A DNA stretch of 64,000 nucleotides from Hyphomonadaceae bacterium (lineage in GTDB: Bacteria > Pseudomonadota > Alphaproteobacteria > Caulobacterales > Aquidulcibacteraceae). The stretch's first letter is position 1, and every line of letters begins with the position of its first letter. The stretch lies in contig JAHDXR010000004.1 of assembly GCA_023384105.1 (NCBI GenBank), forward strand, positions 186,001 through 250,000, written 5' to 3'. Both the position numbers and the translations under genes were made by a program. Of the stretch, positions 28,651-36,886 are shown one piece after another. The notes below the pieces were generated by a model. It was not told the origin of the DNA. It saw only the letters and a program-made list of their open reading frames with translations, and did no database searches.

Positions 28651-29930
28651 CCACAGCCCTCCTCGTCGCCGCCGCGGTGATCGCGGCGCTGATCCTTCTC
28701 AACGCCTTCTTCTCCGCGGCGGAGACGGCGCTCACCGGCGCCTCCCGCGCGCGCATGACCACGCTCGAGCGCGAAGGCGATCATCTCGCCGCCCGCGTCA
28801 ACAAGCTCAACGAAAACCGCGAGCGCATGATCGGCGCGGTGCTGCTGGGCGCGAACCTGGTGCAGATCGCGGCGTCGGCGCTCTCCACCAGCATCTTCAC
28901 CGGCCTTTATGGCGACTACGCTCCGCTCGTCACCACCATCGTCCTGACGCCGCTCCTGCTCATCTTCGGCGAGGTCGGCCCCAAGACCTACGCCATCACC
29001 GCCGCCGACAAGATCGCCCGCTGGGTCGCCATTCCGGTGCAATGGATGGTGCGGATCCTCGCGCCCGTCGTCGCCGCCGTGCAGTGGATCGTGAACAACG
29101 GCCTGAAGCTCTTCGGCGTGCGCGTCGACGAGACCGTGGACGTGCTCAGCGCCGCCCGCGCCGAGATCGCCGGCGCTGTCGAACTGCACGCGGAGGAGGG
29201 CGCGGTCGAGGCCGAGGCCCGCCATCGCCTGCTGGGCGCGCTCGATCTCTCCGAACTCGAAATCGCCGACGTGATGATCCATAGGAAATCGATCCGCTCG
29301 CTCGACATCGACCTGCCGCCGCGCGAAATCATCGCCCAGGCGATGAGCTCTCCGCACACGCGCCTGCCGCTCTATCAGGACGAGCCCGACAACATCGTCG
29401 GCGTCCTCCACGCGCGCGACCTGCTGCGCGCCATTTCCGAGCACGGCCGCGACGGCTTCAGCGTGCGCGAGGTGATGCGCACGCCCTGGTTCGTCGCCAT
29501 GACCACCAGCGCCGAAGACCAGCTCGCAGAATTCCTGCGCCGGCGCGAGCACTTCGCGCTCGTCGTCGACGAGTACGGCGCGCTGATGGGCCTCGTCACG
29601 CTGGAAGACATCCTCGAAGAGATCGTCGGCGACATCAAGGACGAGCACGACATCGCCGTCCAGGGCGTGCGCCCCCAGCCCGACGGCAGCGTCAATGTCG
29701 ACGGCACGGTGCCGATCCGCGATCTGAACCGCGTCATGGACTGGGACCTGCCCGACGAAGAAGCGGTGACCGTCGCCGGCCTCGTCATCCACGAAGCCCA
29801 AGCCATCCCCGAACCCGGCCAACGCTTCGCCTTCCACGGCTACCGTTTCCAAGTGCTGCGAAGACAGCGCAACCAACTCACCGCCCTGCGCGTCGAACGC
29901 GAAGCGGAGGAAGGAACGGAAGGCGGCTAA
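28647..29930 (+). CDS. HlyC/CorC (CNNM) family transporter-like protein
   Basis: A 427-residue inner-membrane protein. The DUF21 transmembrane domain spans residues 1-190 (LNAFFSAAETALTGASRARM), followed by two CBS domains (about 205-330, with LVVDEYGALMGLVTLEDILEEI) and a CorC_HlyC C-terminal domain. The family includes magnesium and cobalt efflux or resistance proteins. It is coupled to aroB by an ATGA overlap. Confidence 0.92.
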   Translation: MTTALLVAAAVIAALILLNAFFSAAETALTGASRARMTTLEREGDHLAARVNKLNENRERMIGAVLLGANLVQIAASALSTSIFTGLYGDYAPLVTTIVLTPLLLIFGEVGPKTYAITAADKIARWVAIPVQWMVRILAPVVAAVQWIVNNGLKLFGVRVDETVDVLSAARAEIAGAVELHAEEGAVEAEARHRLLGALDLSELEIADVMIHRKSIRSLDIDLPPREIIAQAMSSPHTRLPLYQDEPDNIVGVLHARDLLRAISEHGRDGFSVREVMRTPWFVAMTTSAEDQLAEFLRRREHFALVVDEYGALMGLVTLEDILEEIVGDIKDEHDIAVQGVRPQPDGSVNVDGTVPIRDLNRVMDWDLPDEEAVTVAGLVIHEAQAIPEPGQRFAFHGYRFQVLRRQRNQLTALRVEREAEEGTEGG

Positions 29931-30235
29931 GCGCGCCCCCGCTTCCCGGACGCAGCCCCGGCGAAAGCCGGGGTGCGATCCGGGGACCCAGGGGCTAACA
30001 TGCCTACGTCGCAGCCGCCGCCCCTGGGGCCCGGCGCTTCGCCCCGCTTGCGCGGGGCATTCGGCCGGGAAGCGGGAAAGCGCACGCCGTCGAACTCGAA
30101 AGCTGGGGCTGGCGCATCGCCTGCATCAGCAACTGGGGCGGGTGAGGGGGGGGCCGCATGCGCGGTGGAGCGGTGCGCCAAAAAACTCGCACGTTGCACA
30201 GGCCGGCGGGACGTCGGCGGTCCATAGCGGTGCTG
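29931..30235. repeat. family C repeat followed by a family B half-element; no gene in this 311-nt gap
   Basis: 29940-30075 carries CCCGGACGCAGCCCCGGCGAAAG, GGGGTGCGATCCGGGGACCCAGGGG, then the complementary GGGCCCGGCGCTTCGCCCCG and CGGCCGGGAAGCGGG, matching the element at 24664. At 30195-30228 lies GCCGGCGGGACGTCGGCGGTCC, half of a family B element. I see no coding sequence in the gap. Confidence 0.75.
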
Positions 30236-30241
30236 CTGCGT

Positions 30242-31066
30242 TTAGGCCGCCGCCACCTGCGCGGCGCCCGGCTTGCGGGCGACGCCGTTTTCCAGCGTGA
30301 GCTGGGTGAAGCCTTCCGGCAGCGTTTCGCCCGCGCCCAGCAGCAGCACCGCCCCCGGCGCCATCGCGCCGGCGACGTGCTCCAGCACCGCGAGCCGGAT
30401 CGGTTCGTCGAAGCAGGTCAGCACGTGCGCGAGGATAACGATGTCGAACTGGCCGAGCTGGCCGGGATGGTGCAGCAGATTGTGGCGCTCGAACTTCACC
30501 GCCGCGCGCAGGCGGTCGGAGATGCGCCAGAGATCGCCGGCTTTTTCGAAGAAGGCGATCAGCTTGCGGATCGGCAGCCCGCGCTGCACCTCGAACTGGG
30601 TGTAGAGGCCCGAGCGCGCCTTATCGAGCAGCCGCTCGGAGAAGTCGGTGGCGAGAATGTCGACCTGCGGATTGAGCCCTTCGCTGCGCATGTCGTCGAC
30701 GATCATGGCGATCGAATAGGCTTCCTGGCCAGTCGAGCAGCCGGCGCTCCAGATGCGCACGCGCTCGTGGCCGCGCCGCTGCATCGCCTCCGGCAGCAGC
30801 GTTTTGCGCAGCGCTTCGAAGTTCGGCTTGTCGCGGAAGAAACGGGTTTCGCTCTGGATCAGATTGTCGGCGATGGCGTTCCAGAGCGCGCCGTCGGGCC
30901 TGATCCGCGCCGCGGCGATCAGTTCGGAGACGCTGACGAAGCCCTCGCGGCGCGCCAGCGGCTGCAGCCGCACCGCCGCCGGCCCGCTCATCTCGCGCGT
31001 GATCATCGCGCCGGTCCGCGCCTTCACTTCGCGCGCCGTCAGTACGAACTCGGCTTCGGTCAGCAT
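30242..31066 (-). CDS. CheR-type protein-glutamate methyltransferase
   Basis: A 274-residue SAM-dependent methyltransferase: N-terminal helical CheR domain (residues 1-65), then ETRFFRDKPNFEAL, the SAM site WSAGCSTGQEAYSIAM, and ILATDFSERLLDKA. CheR methylates chemoreceptor glutamates. It ends a chpT-cheY-cheR gene set and its start overlaps the cheY stop by 1 nt. No receptor or cheB is adjacent. Confidence 0.9.
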   Translation of the reverse strand: MLTEAEFVLTAREVKARTGAMITREMSGPAAVRLQPLARREGFVSVSELIAAARIRPDGALWNAIADNLIQSETRFFRDKPNFEALRKTLLPEAMQRRGHERVRIWSAGCSTGQEAYSIAMIVDDMRSEGLNPQVDILATDFSERLLDKARSGLYTQFEVQRGLPIRKLIAFFEKAGDLWRISDRLRAAVKFERHNLLHHPGQLGQFDIVILAHVLTCFDEPIRLAVLEHVAGAMAPGAVLLLGAGETLPEGFTQLTLENGVARKPGAAQVAAA

Positions 31067-31440
31067 CAGACGAGGCCCGCTTCGGCGAACTTGGAATGGA
31101 GGATGTCGCCGTCGAACGGCTTCATCATGTATTCGTCGGCGCCCGCCCGCAGCGCCTCCGCGATCCGCTCGACGTCGTTTTCGGTGGTGCAGAACACGAC
31201 CGTGGGCCGGTCGCCGCCGGGCTCCTTGCGCAGCTGCTTAAGAAAATCGAGACCGCTCATCACCGGCATGGTCCAGTCCAGCAGGATCGCATCCGGCATC
31301 TGGCGCCGGCACGCCTGCAGCGCTTCGAGCCCGTCGCCGGCTTCCTCGATCTCGAAGCGCATGTCTTCGAGGATCCGCCGTGCGACTTTGCGGATGACGC
31401 GGCTGTCGTCGACGACAAGGCAGCGTTTCATGGTGGGCAT
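31066..31440 (-). CDS. CheY-like single-domain response regulator
   Basis: A 124-residue receiver domain. VVDDSR supplies the acidic pocket, the phospho-acceptor aspartate lies in AILLDWTMP, Thr in FCTTEN and Lys in MMKPFD. There is no output domain, so it acts by binding partners. Start may be at the first ATG or at the internal MKRCLVV three codons on. It lies between chpT-like and cheR genes. Confidence 0.92.
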   Translation of the reverse strand: MPTMKRCLVVDDSRVIRKVARRILEDMRFEIEEAGDGLEALQACRRQMPDAILLDWTMPVMSGLDFLKQLRKEPGGDRPTVVFCTTENDVERIAEALRAGADEYMMKPFDGDILHSKFAEAGLV

Positions 31441-31495
31441 GCTCCGTGGATTCGCGCGAAGTCTCGGTTTGCGCTGGTTAACGGAGCTTAAAGCT

Positions 31496-32128
31496 TTAAA
31501 GCTTGAACGCCGCCGAGCGCGCGATCAGCTCGACCTTGTCTTCGCCCTCGCGGGCGCTGAGTTCGACCCCGCCCTGGCGCGCCAAGAGGCTGGTCAGCGT
31601 CGGCTGGATGGTGTGGCCGGACAGCTCCGCCCCGCCGTCGCCGCGCAGCGCCGCGGCGGTGGCCTCGCGCAGCTTGGCGCGCGGGCCGGCGGCGGTGACG
31701 ATCACGTCGCCGCCTTCGCCGTGCTTCTCCGCCGTGATCTCGACCGTGCCGCCGCGCGGCAGGCACTCGTTGGCGATCAGCAACAAGTTGACGATCACCC
31801 GCACCGCCGGGCGCGGCATCTGCACCGCCGGCGCCGACCAGACCAGCTCCGGCTTCAGCACGCTGTAGAGCTTGAGCGCCACCGCGCGCCCTTCCTCCAA
31901 CTCGCTGTCGCCCTCGGCGGTCGCGCCGGCCATGGCGAAGCGGAAAAATTCGAGCTTGGCCCAGGCTTTGCCAACGCCGTGGTCCAGCAGGGAGAGCGCG
32001 TCCGGATCGGTCTTGCCGTCGCCGGACTTGATCATCTCCAGGCCCTGGATGATCGCCGACATCGGCTCCACCATGTCATGGCAGATGCGCGAGGCGACAA
32101 GCGCCGTCAGCTTCGTATTCTCGATCAT
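31496..32128 (-). CDS. chpT: ChpT-like histidine phosphotransferase
   Basis: A 210-residue protein. The phospho-acceptor helix is ASRICHDMVEPMSAIIQGLEM (acceptor His18 or so), followed by LEFFRFAM, then a degenerate kinase-like C-terminal domain. ChpT relays phosphate from CckA to CtrA and CpdR in Caulobacter cell-cycle control. The usual ChpT motif has HDMVGP; here Gly is replaced by Glu (HDMVEP), so a specialised paralog feeding the adjacent CheY is possible. The cluster chpT-cheY-cheR is conserved in Caulobacterales. Confidence 0.78.
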   Translation of the reverse strand: MIENTKLTALVASRICHDMVEPMSAIIQGLEMIKSGDGKTDPDALSLLDHGVGKAWAKLEFFRFAMAGATAEGDSELEEGRAVALKLYSVLKPELVWSAPAVQMPRPAVRVIVNLLLIANECLPRGGTVEITAEKHGEGGDVIVTAAGPRAKLREATAAALRGDGGAELSGHTIQPTLTSLLARQGGVELSAREGEDKVELIARSAAFKL

Positions 32129-32242
32129 CGCGCGCTCCGTGACGGGGGAGGCGCGAACATAGACGATTCGCGCAAGGGGGAGGGTTCAATCCCGTGCGCT
32201 GCGGCGCCACATGCGCTAGGTCCGTGTGCAAGGGAAGCGTCG

Positions 32243-34081
32243 ATGGCTGTGGAAACGCAAGCGGGTCTCGGCCTGGAGCACGCGGTGGCGCTGCTGGCGA
32301 CGGCGGTGGTGGCCGCGCCGCTGTTCCGCCGGCTGGGGCTCGGATCGGTGCTGGGCTACCTCGCCGCCGGCCTGGTGATCGGGCCGTTCGGGCTGGGGCT
32401 GTTCCGCGACCCGGAGAACATCCTCCACGTCGCCGAGTTCGGCGTCGTCATGTTCCTGTTTCTGATTGGCCTGGAGATGCGCCCGGCCAAGCTCTGGTCG
32501 CTGCGGAAGGAGATTTTCGGCCTCGGCGCGGCGCAGGTGCTGACCTGCGCGGCGCTGCTGTCGCTGCTGGGGATCGCGGCGGGGCTGCCGTGGCCGGCGG
32601 CGGCGATCGGCGCCAGCGGCTTCGTGCTCTCCTCGACCGCCGTGATCATGAAGATGATGGACGACAGCGGCGAGACCGCCAGCGACGCCGGCCAGCGCAA
32701 TGTCTCGATCCTGCTGTTCGAGGACCTGATGATCGTGCCGCTGCTGGCGCTGGTGGCGGCGCTCGGGGCGGCGATGGGCGCGGTCGAGGAGAACGCGCGC
32801 CCTCTCTGGATCAGCATCGCGCTCGCCGCCGCCGCCATCGGCGTCGTGTTCGTCGCCGGGCGCTGGCTGCTCAACCCGTTGTTCGCGCTGCTGGCGCGCT
32901 CGGGCGCGCGCGAGGTGATGACGGCGGCGGCGCTGCTGGTGGTGCTGGGCGCGGCCTTGTTCATGCAGTGGGGTGGGCTCTCCATGGCGATGGGCGCCTT
33001 CCTCGCCGGCGTGCTGCTTTCGGACTCGGTGTTCCGCCATCAGCTCGAGGCCGACGTGGAGCCGTTCCGCGGCATCCTGCTGGCGCTGTTCTTCATCAGC
33101 GTCGGCATGTCGCTCAATGTCGCGGTGGTGCTGGCGCAGTGGCAGTGGATCGCGGCGGGCGTTCTCGCCTTCATGGTCGTCAAGGCGCTCGGCATTTTCG
33201 CGGTGGCGCGCCTGTTCGGCGCCGACAGTCGCGAGGCGGTCCAGCGCGCGGCCTTGTTCGCGCAGGGCGGCGAGTTCGCGTTCGTGCTCTACGCGGCGGC
33301 GCTCACCGACGGCGTGATGGACGCGCGCATCGCCGCGACCATGACCGCGATCGTGATCCTTTCGATGGTGCTGACGCCGCTGGCGGTGATCGTGCTCAAC
33401 CGCTCGATGCCGCCGCGCGCAGTGTCGCGCGACGGCGTCGAGGACGCCAACGATCTGCATGGGCGGGTGCTGTTCATCGGCTTCGGCCGCTTCGCCCAGG
33501 TGGTCAGCCAGGCGCTGCTCGCCCGCGGCGTCGACGTGTCGCTGATCGAGACCGACGTCGAGATGATCCAGGCCGCGGCCAATTTCGGCTTCAAGGTCTA
33601 TTACGGCGACGGCGCGCGGCTGGACGTGCTGCAGGCCTCCGGCGCCGGCGAAGCCGAGGCGATCCTGGTGTGCGTCGACAAGCCCGACGCCGCCGACCGC
33701 ATCGTCGCCCTGGTCAAGGCCGGATTTCCCAACGCCAAGCTGTTCGTGCGCGCGTTCGACCGCGGCCATTCCATGCGGCTGGTGCAGGCCGGCGTCGACT
33801 ATCAGATCCGCGAGCTGTTCGAGTCCTCGTTGACGTTCGGCGCCGCCGTGCTGCGCGAACTCGGCTTCAACGACATCGAGATCGAAGAGACCATCGAGGA
33901 AGTGCGCGACCGCGACGCCGCCCGGTTCGAGCTGCAGCTGGCCGGCGGCATCGAGGCCGGGCGGGCGCTCATCCGCGGCAACATGACGACGCCGCAGCCG
34001 ACGCCGTTCACGACGCCGCGCCGCGAGAGCAAGCCGCTGAACGAAGAAGCCGCGGACGTGATCGCCGAGAAGTCCGATTGA
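32243..34081 (+). CDS. Kef-type monovalent cation:proton antiporter (CPA2 family)
   Basis: A 612-residue inner-membrane protein: about 12 transmembrane segments (residues 10-385) of the Na/H exchanger fold (LGYLAAGLVIGPFGLGL, FLIGLEM), then a cytoplasmic RCK/TrkA-N domain starting at GRVLFIGFGRFAQVV. It probably exports K+ or Na+ in exchange for protons under electrophile or pH stress. Start ATG 32243 follows AAGGGAAGCGTCG. The open frame continues far upstream but only as antisense of the chpT cluster. Confidence 0.92.
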   Translation: MAVETQAGLGLEHAVALLATAVVAAPLFRRLGLGSVLGYLAAGLVIGPFGLGLFRDPENILHVAEFGVVMFLFLIGLEMRPAKLWSLRKEIFGLGAAQVLTCAALLSLLGIAAGLPWPAAAIGASGFVLSSTAVIMKMMDDSGETASDAGQRNVSILLFEDLMIVPLLALVAALGAAMGAVEENARPLWISIALAAAAIGVVFVAGRWLLNPLFALLARSGAREVMTAAALLVVLGAALFMQWGGLSMAMGAFLAGVLLSDSVFRHQLEADVEPFRGILLALFFISVGMSLNVAVVLAQWQWIAAGVLAFMVVKALGIFAVARLFGADSREAVQRAALFAQGGEFAFVLYAAALTDGVMDARIAATMTAIVILSMVLTPLAVIVLNRSMPPRAVSRDGVEDANDLHGRVLFIGFGRFAQVVSQALLARGVDVSLIETDVEMIQAAANFGFKVYYGDGARLDVLQASGAGEAEAILVCVDKPDAADRIVALVKAGFPNAKLFVRAFDRGHSMRLVQAGVDYQIRELFESSLTFGAAVLRELGFNDIEIEETIEEVRDRDAARFELQLAGGIEAGRALIRGNMTTPQPTPFTTPRRESKPLNEEAADVIAEKSD

Positions 34082-34178
34082 TGCGGCGGGCGCCGCCACG
34101 GCACGGGCGCCGCCCGGCGCCGGCAGGTGCTAGATTGATGTTGAGAGTTCACCAACCCACTATGCCGGCGGATCTGCA

Positions 34179-35153
34179 ATGACACACGAATTCCGACTGA
34201 TCGAAACCAACGGCGTCAAGATCCGCGCGGCGGTCGAGGGCGCCGGGCCGCTCGTCGTCATGGCGCACGGCTTTCCGGAGAGCTGGTACTCGTGGCGCCA
34301 TCAGATGAAGCCGCTCGCGGACGCGGGCTTCACCGCCTGCGCCATCGACGTGCGCGGCTATGGCGGTTCGGACAAGCCGCATCCGGTCGAGGCTTACGCG
34401 ATGAAGGAGATCGCCGCGGACGTGGCCGGCGTGATCGGGGCGCTGTCGCCGGGCGAGCCGGCGGTGCTGATCGGCCACGATTGGGGCGCGCCGATCGTCT
34501 GGCACACGGCGGTGCTGCATCCGGACAAGGTGCGCGCGGTGGCGGGGCTTTCGGTGCCGTATTTCGGCCAGCCGCCCGTCCCGGTCACGCAGATCATCAA
34601 GGCGATGTACACCGACCAGGGCAAGTTCTTCTATCAGGCCTACTTCCAGGACGAGGGCGTCGCCGAAGCGGCGTTCGAGAAGGATGTGCGCGGCGGCTTG
34701 CGCAAGCTCTATTACGCCGGCGGCGGCGAGTCCGAGGCGTATTGGGGCGGCGCCGACAAGAAGCACGGCGATGCGCTGCTCGACGGCCTGCCCGATCCGC
34801 AGCCGTTCCCGGCGTGGCTGAGCGAGGCCGATATCGACTATTTCGTCGGCGAGTTCGAGCGCTCCGGCTTCCGCGGCCCGCTCAACCGCTATCGCAATTT
34901 CGAGCGCGACTGGGCCTACATGAACACGATCGCGGATCGCGTGGTTCATCAGCCGTCGCTGTTCATCGTCGGCGAACGCGACCTGGTGCTGAAGATGTTC
35001 GGCGGCAGTTTCGATACGGCGGTGGAGCGGATGAAGGAGAACGCGACCGATTTCCGCGGCGCGCACCTGATCCCGAAGATCGGCCACTGGACCCAGCAGG
35101 AAGCGCCGGAAGAAACCAACCGGCTGCTGCTGGAGTGGCTTCGGTCGCTTTGA
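34179..35153 (+). CDS. alpha/beta hydrolase, epoxide hydrolase-like
   Basis: A 324-residue soluble hydrolase. HGFPESWYSWRHQM is the oxyanion-hole motif and the nucleophile elbow is GHDWGAP, with Asp instead of Ser as in soluble epoxide hydrolases and haloalkane dehalogenases; the base histidine is in IGHWTQQE. The cap region includes paired tyrosines (FFYQAYFQ). The stop overlaps the OxyR-like region upstream of dps by proximity of only 2 nt. Confidence 0.9.
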   Translation: MTHEFRLIETNGVKIRAAVEGAGPLVVMAHGFPESWYSWRHQMKPLADAGFTACAIDVRGYGGSDKPHPVEAYAMKEIAADVAGVIGALSPGEPAVLIGHDWGAPIVWHTAVLHPDKVRAVAGLSVPYFGQPPVPVTQIIKAMYTDQGKFFYQAYFQDEGVAEAAFEKDVRGGLRKLYYAGGGESEAYWGGADKKHGDALLDGLPDPQPFPAWLSEADIDYFVGEFERSGFRGPLNRYRNFERDWAYMNTIADRVVHQPSLFIVGERDLVLKMFGGSFDTAVERMKENATDFRGAHLIPKIGHWTQQEAPEETNRLLLEWLRSL

Positions 35154-35155
35154 TT

Positions 35156-35192
35156 ATAGGCAAAGCCTATCTTCAGGCCGGACCTATTCTAT
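35156..35192 (+). promoter_or_regulatory. OxyR-like tetranucleotide array upstream of dps
   Basis: ATAG (35156-35159), CTAT (35167-35170), a degenerate CCGG (35178-35181) and CTAT (35189-35192) are spaced by exactly 7 nt each. That is the spacing of the OxyR consensus ATAG-N7-CTAT-N7-ATAG-N7-CTAT, with three of four boxes exact. dps is a classic OxyR target. The match is by eye. Confidence 0.6.
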
Positions 35193-35258
35193 TTTAGAAG
35201 CTCTTGCCTGCGGGCCGGGCAGGGCCACATTTGAGCCGAGGATCAGAGGACGGAACCG

Positions 35259-35729
35259 ATGTACAAGAGCCGAATTGACCTGCCCGACAACACGCGCAAG
35301 GCGATGATTGCGCTGCTCAACGCGCGGCTTGCCGACACCCTGGCGTTGCGCATGGCGACGAAGCAGGCGCACTGGAACGTGAAGGGGCCGAACTTCATCG
35401 CTCTGCACGAGATGTTCGATCAGATGCACACGCGCATCAGCGGTTACGTCGATGAAATCGCCGAGCGTGCGGTGACTCTGGGCGGCGTCGTCGACGGCAC
35501 GGCGGCGGCGGCGAACAATTCGAAGCTCGATCCCTATCCGCCGGCGATCACGGCGCAGGAGGAGCATCTGAAGGCGCTGGCCGACCGCATCGCCGCTTAC
35601 GGCAAGCTGGCGCGCGAGGCGATCGATTCCGCCGATGAGGCCGGCGACAAGGACACCGCGGATTTGTTCACCGCCATCTCCCGGCAGATGGACATGGACC
35701 TCTGGTTCCTGGAAGCGCATCTGCAATAG
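35259..35729 (+). CDS. dps: Dps family DNA-binding / iron-storage protein
   Basis: A 156-residue four-helix ferritin-like protein that stores iron and protects DNA from peroxide. The ferroxidase ligands are visible as QAHWNVKGPNF (His) and HEMFDQMHTRISGYVDEIAERA (His, Asp, Glu). The basic N-terminal tail is short (MYKSRIDLPDNTRK). Starts 66 nt after the OxyR-like array with AGGACGGAACCG upstream. Confidence 0.95.
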   Translation: MYKSRIDLPDNTRKAMIALLNARLADTLALRMATKQAHWNVKGPNFIALHEMFDQMHTRISGYVDEIAERAVTLGGVVDGTAAAANNSKLDPYPPAITAQEEHLKALADRIAAYGKLAREAIDSADEAGDKDTADLFTAISRQMDMDLWFLEAHLQ

Positions 35730-35739
35730 AGGCCGCGCG

Positions 35740-35985
35740 TCACGGCGTATCGTGCACCTCCACGTCCGGGCGGTCGTCGCCGGAGGCGATTTCGTCGTGC
35801 CAGCGGCCGCGCGCGTCCTCCCAGGAGATTCCCACAGTCTCGCCCGGCTGCATCTGTTCGAGCGCGGCGCGCTTGGCGGCATTGTAGGCGGCGGCGTGGG
35901 TCAGGAACGATTGCGAGATCGTGTCGCCGAGCTTGAAGGCCCAGCCGCCGTCGTGCTCGATGATCTCGTAGACGATCTTGGTCAT
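35740..35985 (-). CDS. DUF2188-like small protein
   Basis: An 81-residue protein: IVYEIIEHDGGWAFKLGD, then FLTHAAAYNAAKRAALEQ and ISWEDARGRWHDE. This strand-strand-helix-strand pattern resembles DUF2188. The GGAGACGCATTCGC stretch precedes ATG 35985. The longer open frame extending to 36456 is antisense to the VIT gene and was not used. Confidence 0.75.
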   Translation of the reverse strand: MTKIVYEIIEHDGGWAFKLGDTISQSFLTHAAAYNAAKRAALEQMQPGETVGISWEDARGRWHDEIASGDDRPDVEVHDTP

Positions 35986-36063
35986 GCGAATGCGTCTCCT
36001 TCGTGAATACGTGAAACGCCAGACGCCGCTGGCAAGAGCCCTCGCTGCGCCTATCCTTGCCGC

Positions 36064-36762
36064 ATGATGACTCGCCGGCACGCCGAACGCCACATGGTCT
36101 CCCGCATCGGCTGGCTGCGTGCGGCCGTGCTGGGCGCCAATGACGGCATCGTCTCCACCGCGAGCCTCGTCATCGGCGTCGCCGCCGCATCGGCGGGGAA
36201 GGGCGAGATCCTGATCGCGGGCGTCGCCGGCCTGGTCGCGGGGGCGATGTCGATGGCGGCGGGCGAATACGTCTCGGTCAGCTCTCAGTCGGACGCGGAG
36301 CGCGCCGACATCGCGCGCGAAACCCGGGAGCTTGAAGATCAGCCCGAGTTCGAGGTCGAGGAGCTGGCGAATATCTATGTCGGGCGCGGGCTGACGCCGG
36401 AGCTGGCGCGCCAGGTCGCCGAGCAGCTGATGGCCAAGGACGCGCTCGCCGCGCACGCGCGCGACGAACTGGGCATTTCCGAGATCACGACGGCGCGGCC
36501 GGTCCAGGCGGCGCTGGCGTCGGCGGCGACGTTTTCGGTCGGCGCGGCGCTGCCGTTGGCGGTGGTGCTGGCGAGCCCGCCGCAGAACCTGATCGTCGCC
36601 GTCGCCGCCGCTTCGCTGGTGTTCCTCGCAGCGCTCGGCGCCGCCGGCGCGCAGGCGGGCGGCGCCTCGCCGCTGCGGCCGGTGCTGCGGGTGGTGTTCT
36701 GGGGCGCGCTGGCGATGGCGGTCACCGCCGCCATCGGCTCGGCGCTGGGAGTCGCCCTTTAA
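36064..36762 (+). CDS. VIT1/CCC1 family iron/manganese transporter
   Basis: A 232-residue membrane protein. RIGWLRAAVLGANDGIVSTASLVIGVAAA and GAMSMAAGEYVSVSSQSDAERADI are the conserved first two helices, followed by the cytoplasmic helical metal-binding insert (residues 80-140) and three more helices. Such proteins move Fe2+ or Mn2+ out of the cytosol. Proximity to dps fits iron detoxification. Confidence 0.92.
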   Translation: MMTRRHAERHMVSRIGWLRAAVLGANDGIVSTASLVIGVAAASAGKGEILIAGVAGLVAGAMSMAAGEYVSVSSQSDAERADIARETRELEDQPEFEVEELANIYVGRGLTPELARQVAEQLMAKDALAAHARDELGISEITTARPVQAALASAATFSVGAALPLAVVLASPPQNLIVAVAAASLVFLAALGAAGAQAGGASPLRPVLRVVFWGALAMAVTAAIGSALGVAL

Positions 36763-36764
36763 AG

Positions 36765-36886
36765 CGCCGCGCGCTAAATCCGGCGCAAGCGCACTATGGA
36801 GCGCCGGCGTCCTCGCCGGTATGGCGCAGGCGGGCGAGGACGCCCGCGGTCCATAAGGGCGTCCGATATTTAGTCCGACGCCTTAG
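36765..36886. repeat. intergenic repeat, family B
   Basis: CGCAAGCGCACTATGGAGCGCCGGCG, CTCGCCGGTATGGCGC and GGCGAGGACGCC, GCGGTCCATAAGGGCG and GTCCGATATTTAGTCCGACGCC. It shares the left block and the TCCGATATT block with the copy at 5638. Confidence 0.75.

Noticed and set aside
32194-34182. 662-codon plus-strand frame overlapping the antiporter
   Set aside because: A frame-shifted reading of the antiporter gene with no transmembrane pattern.
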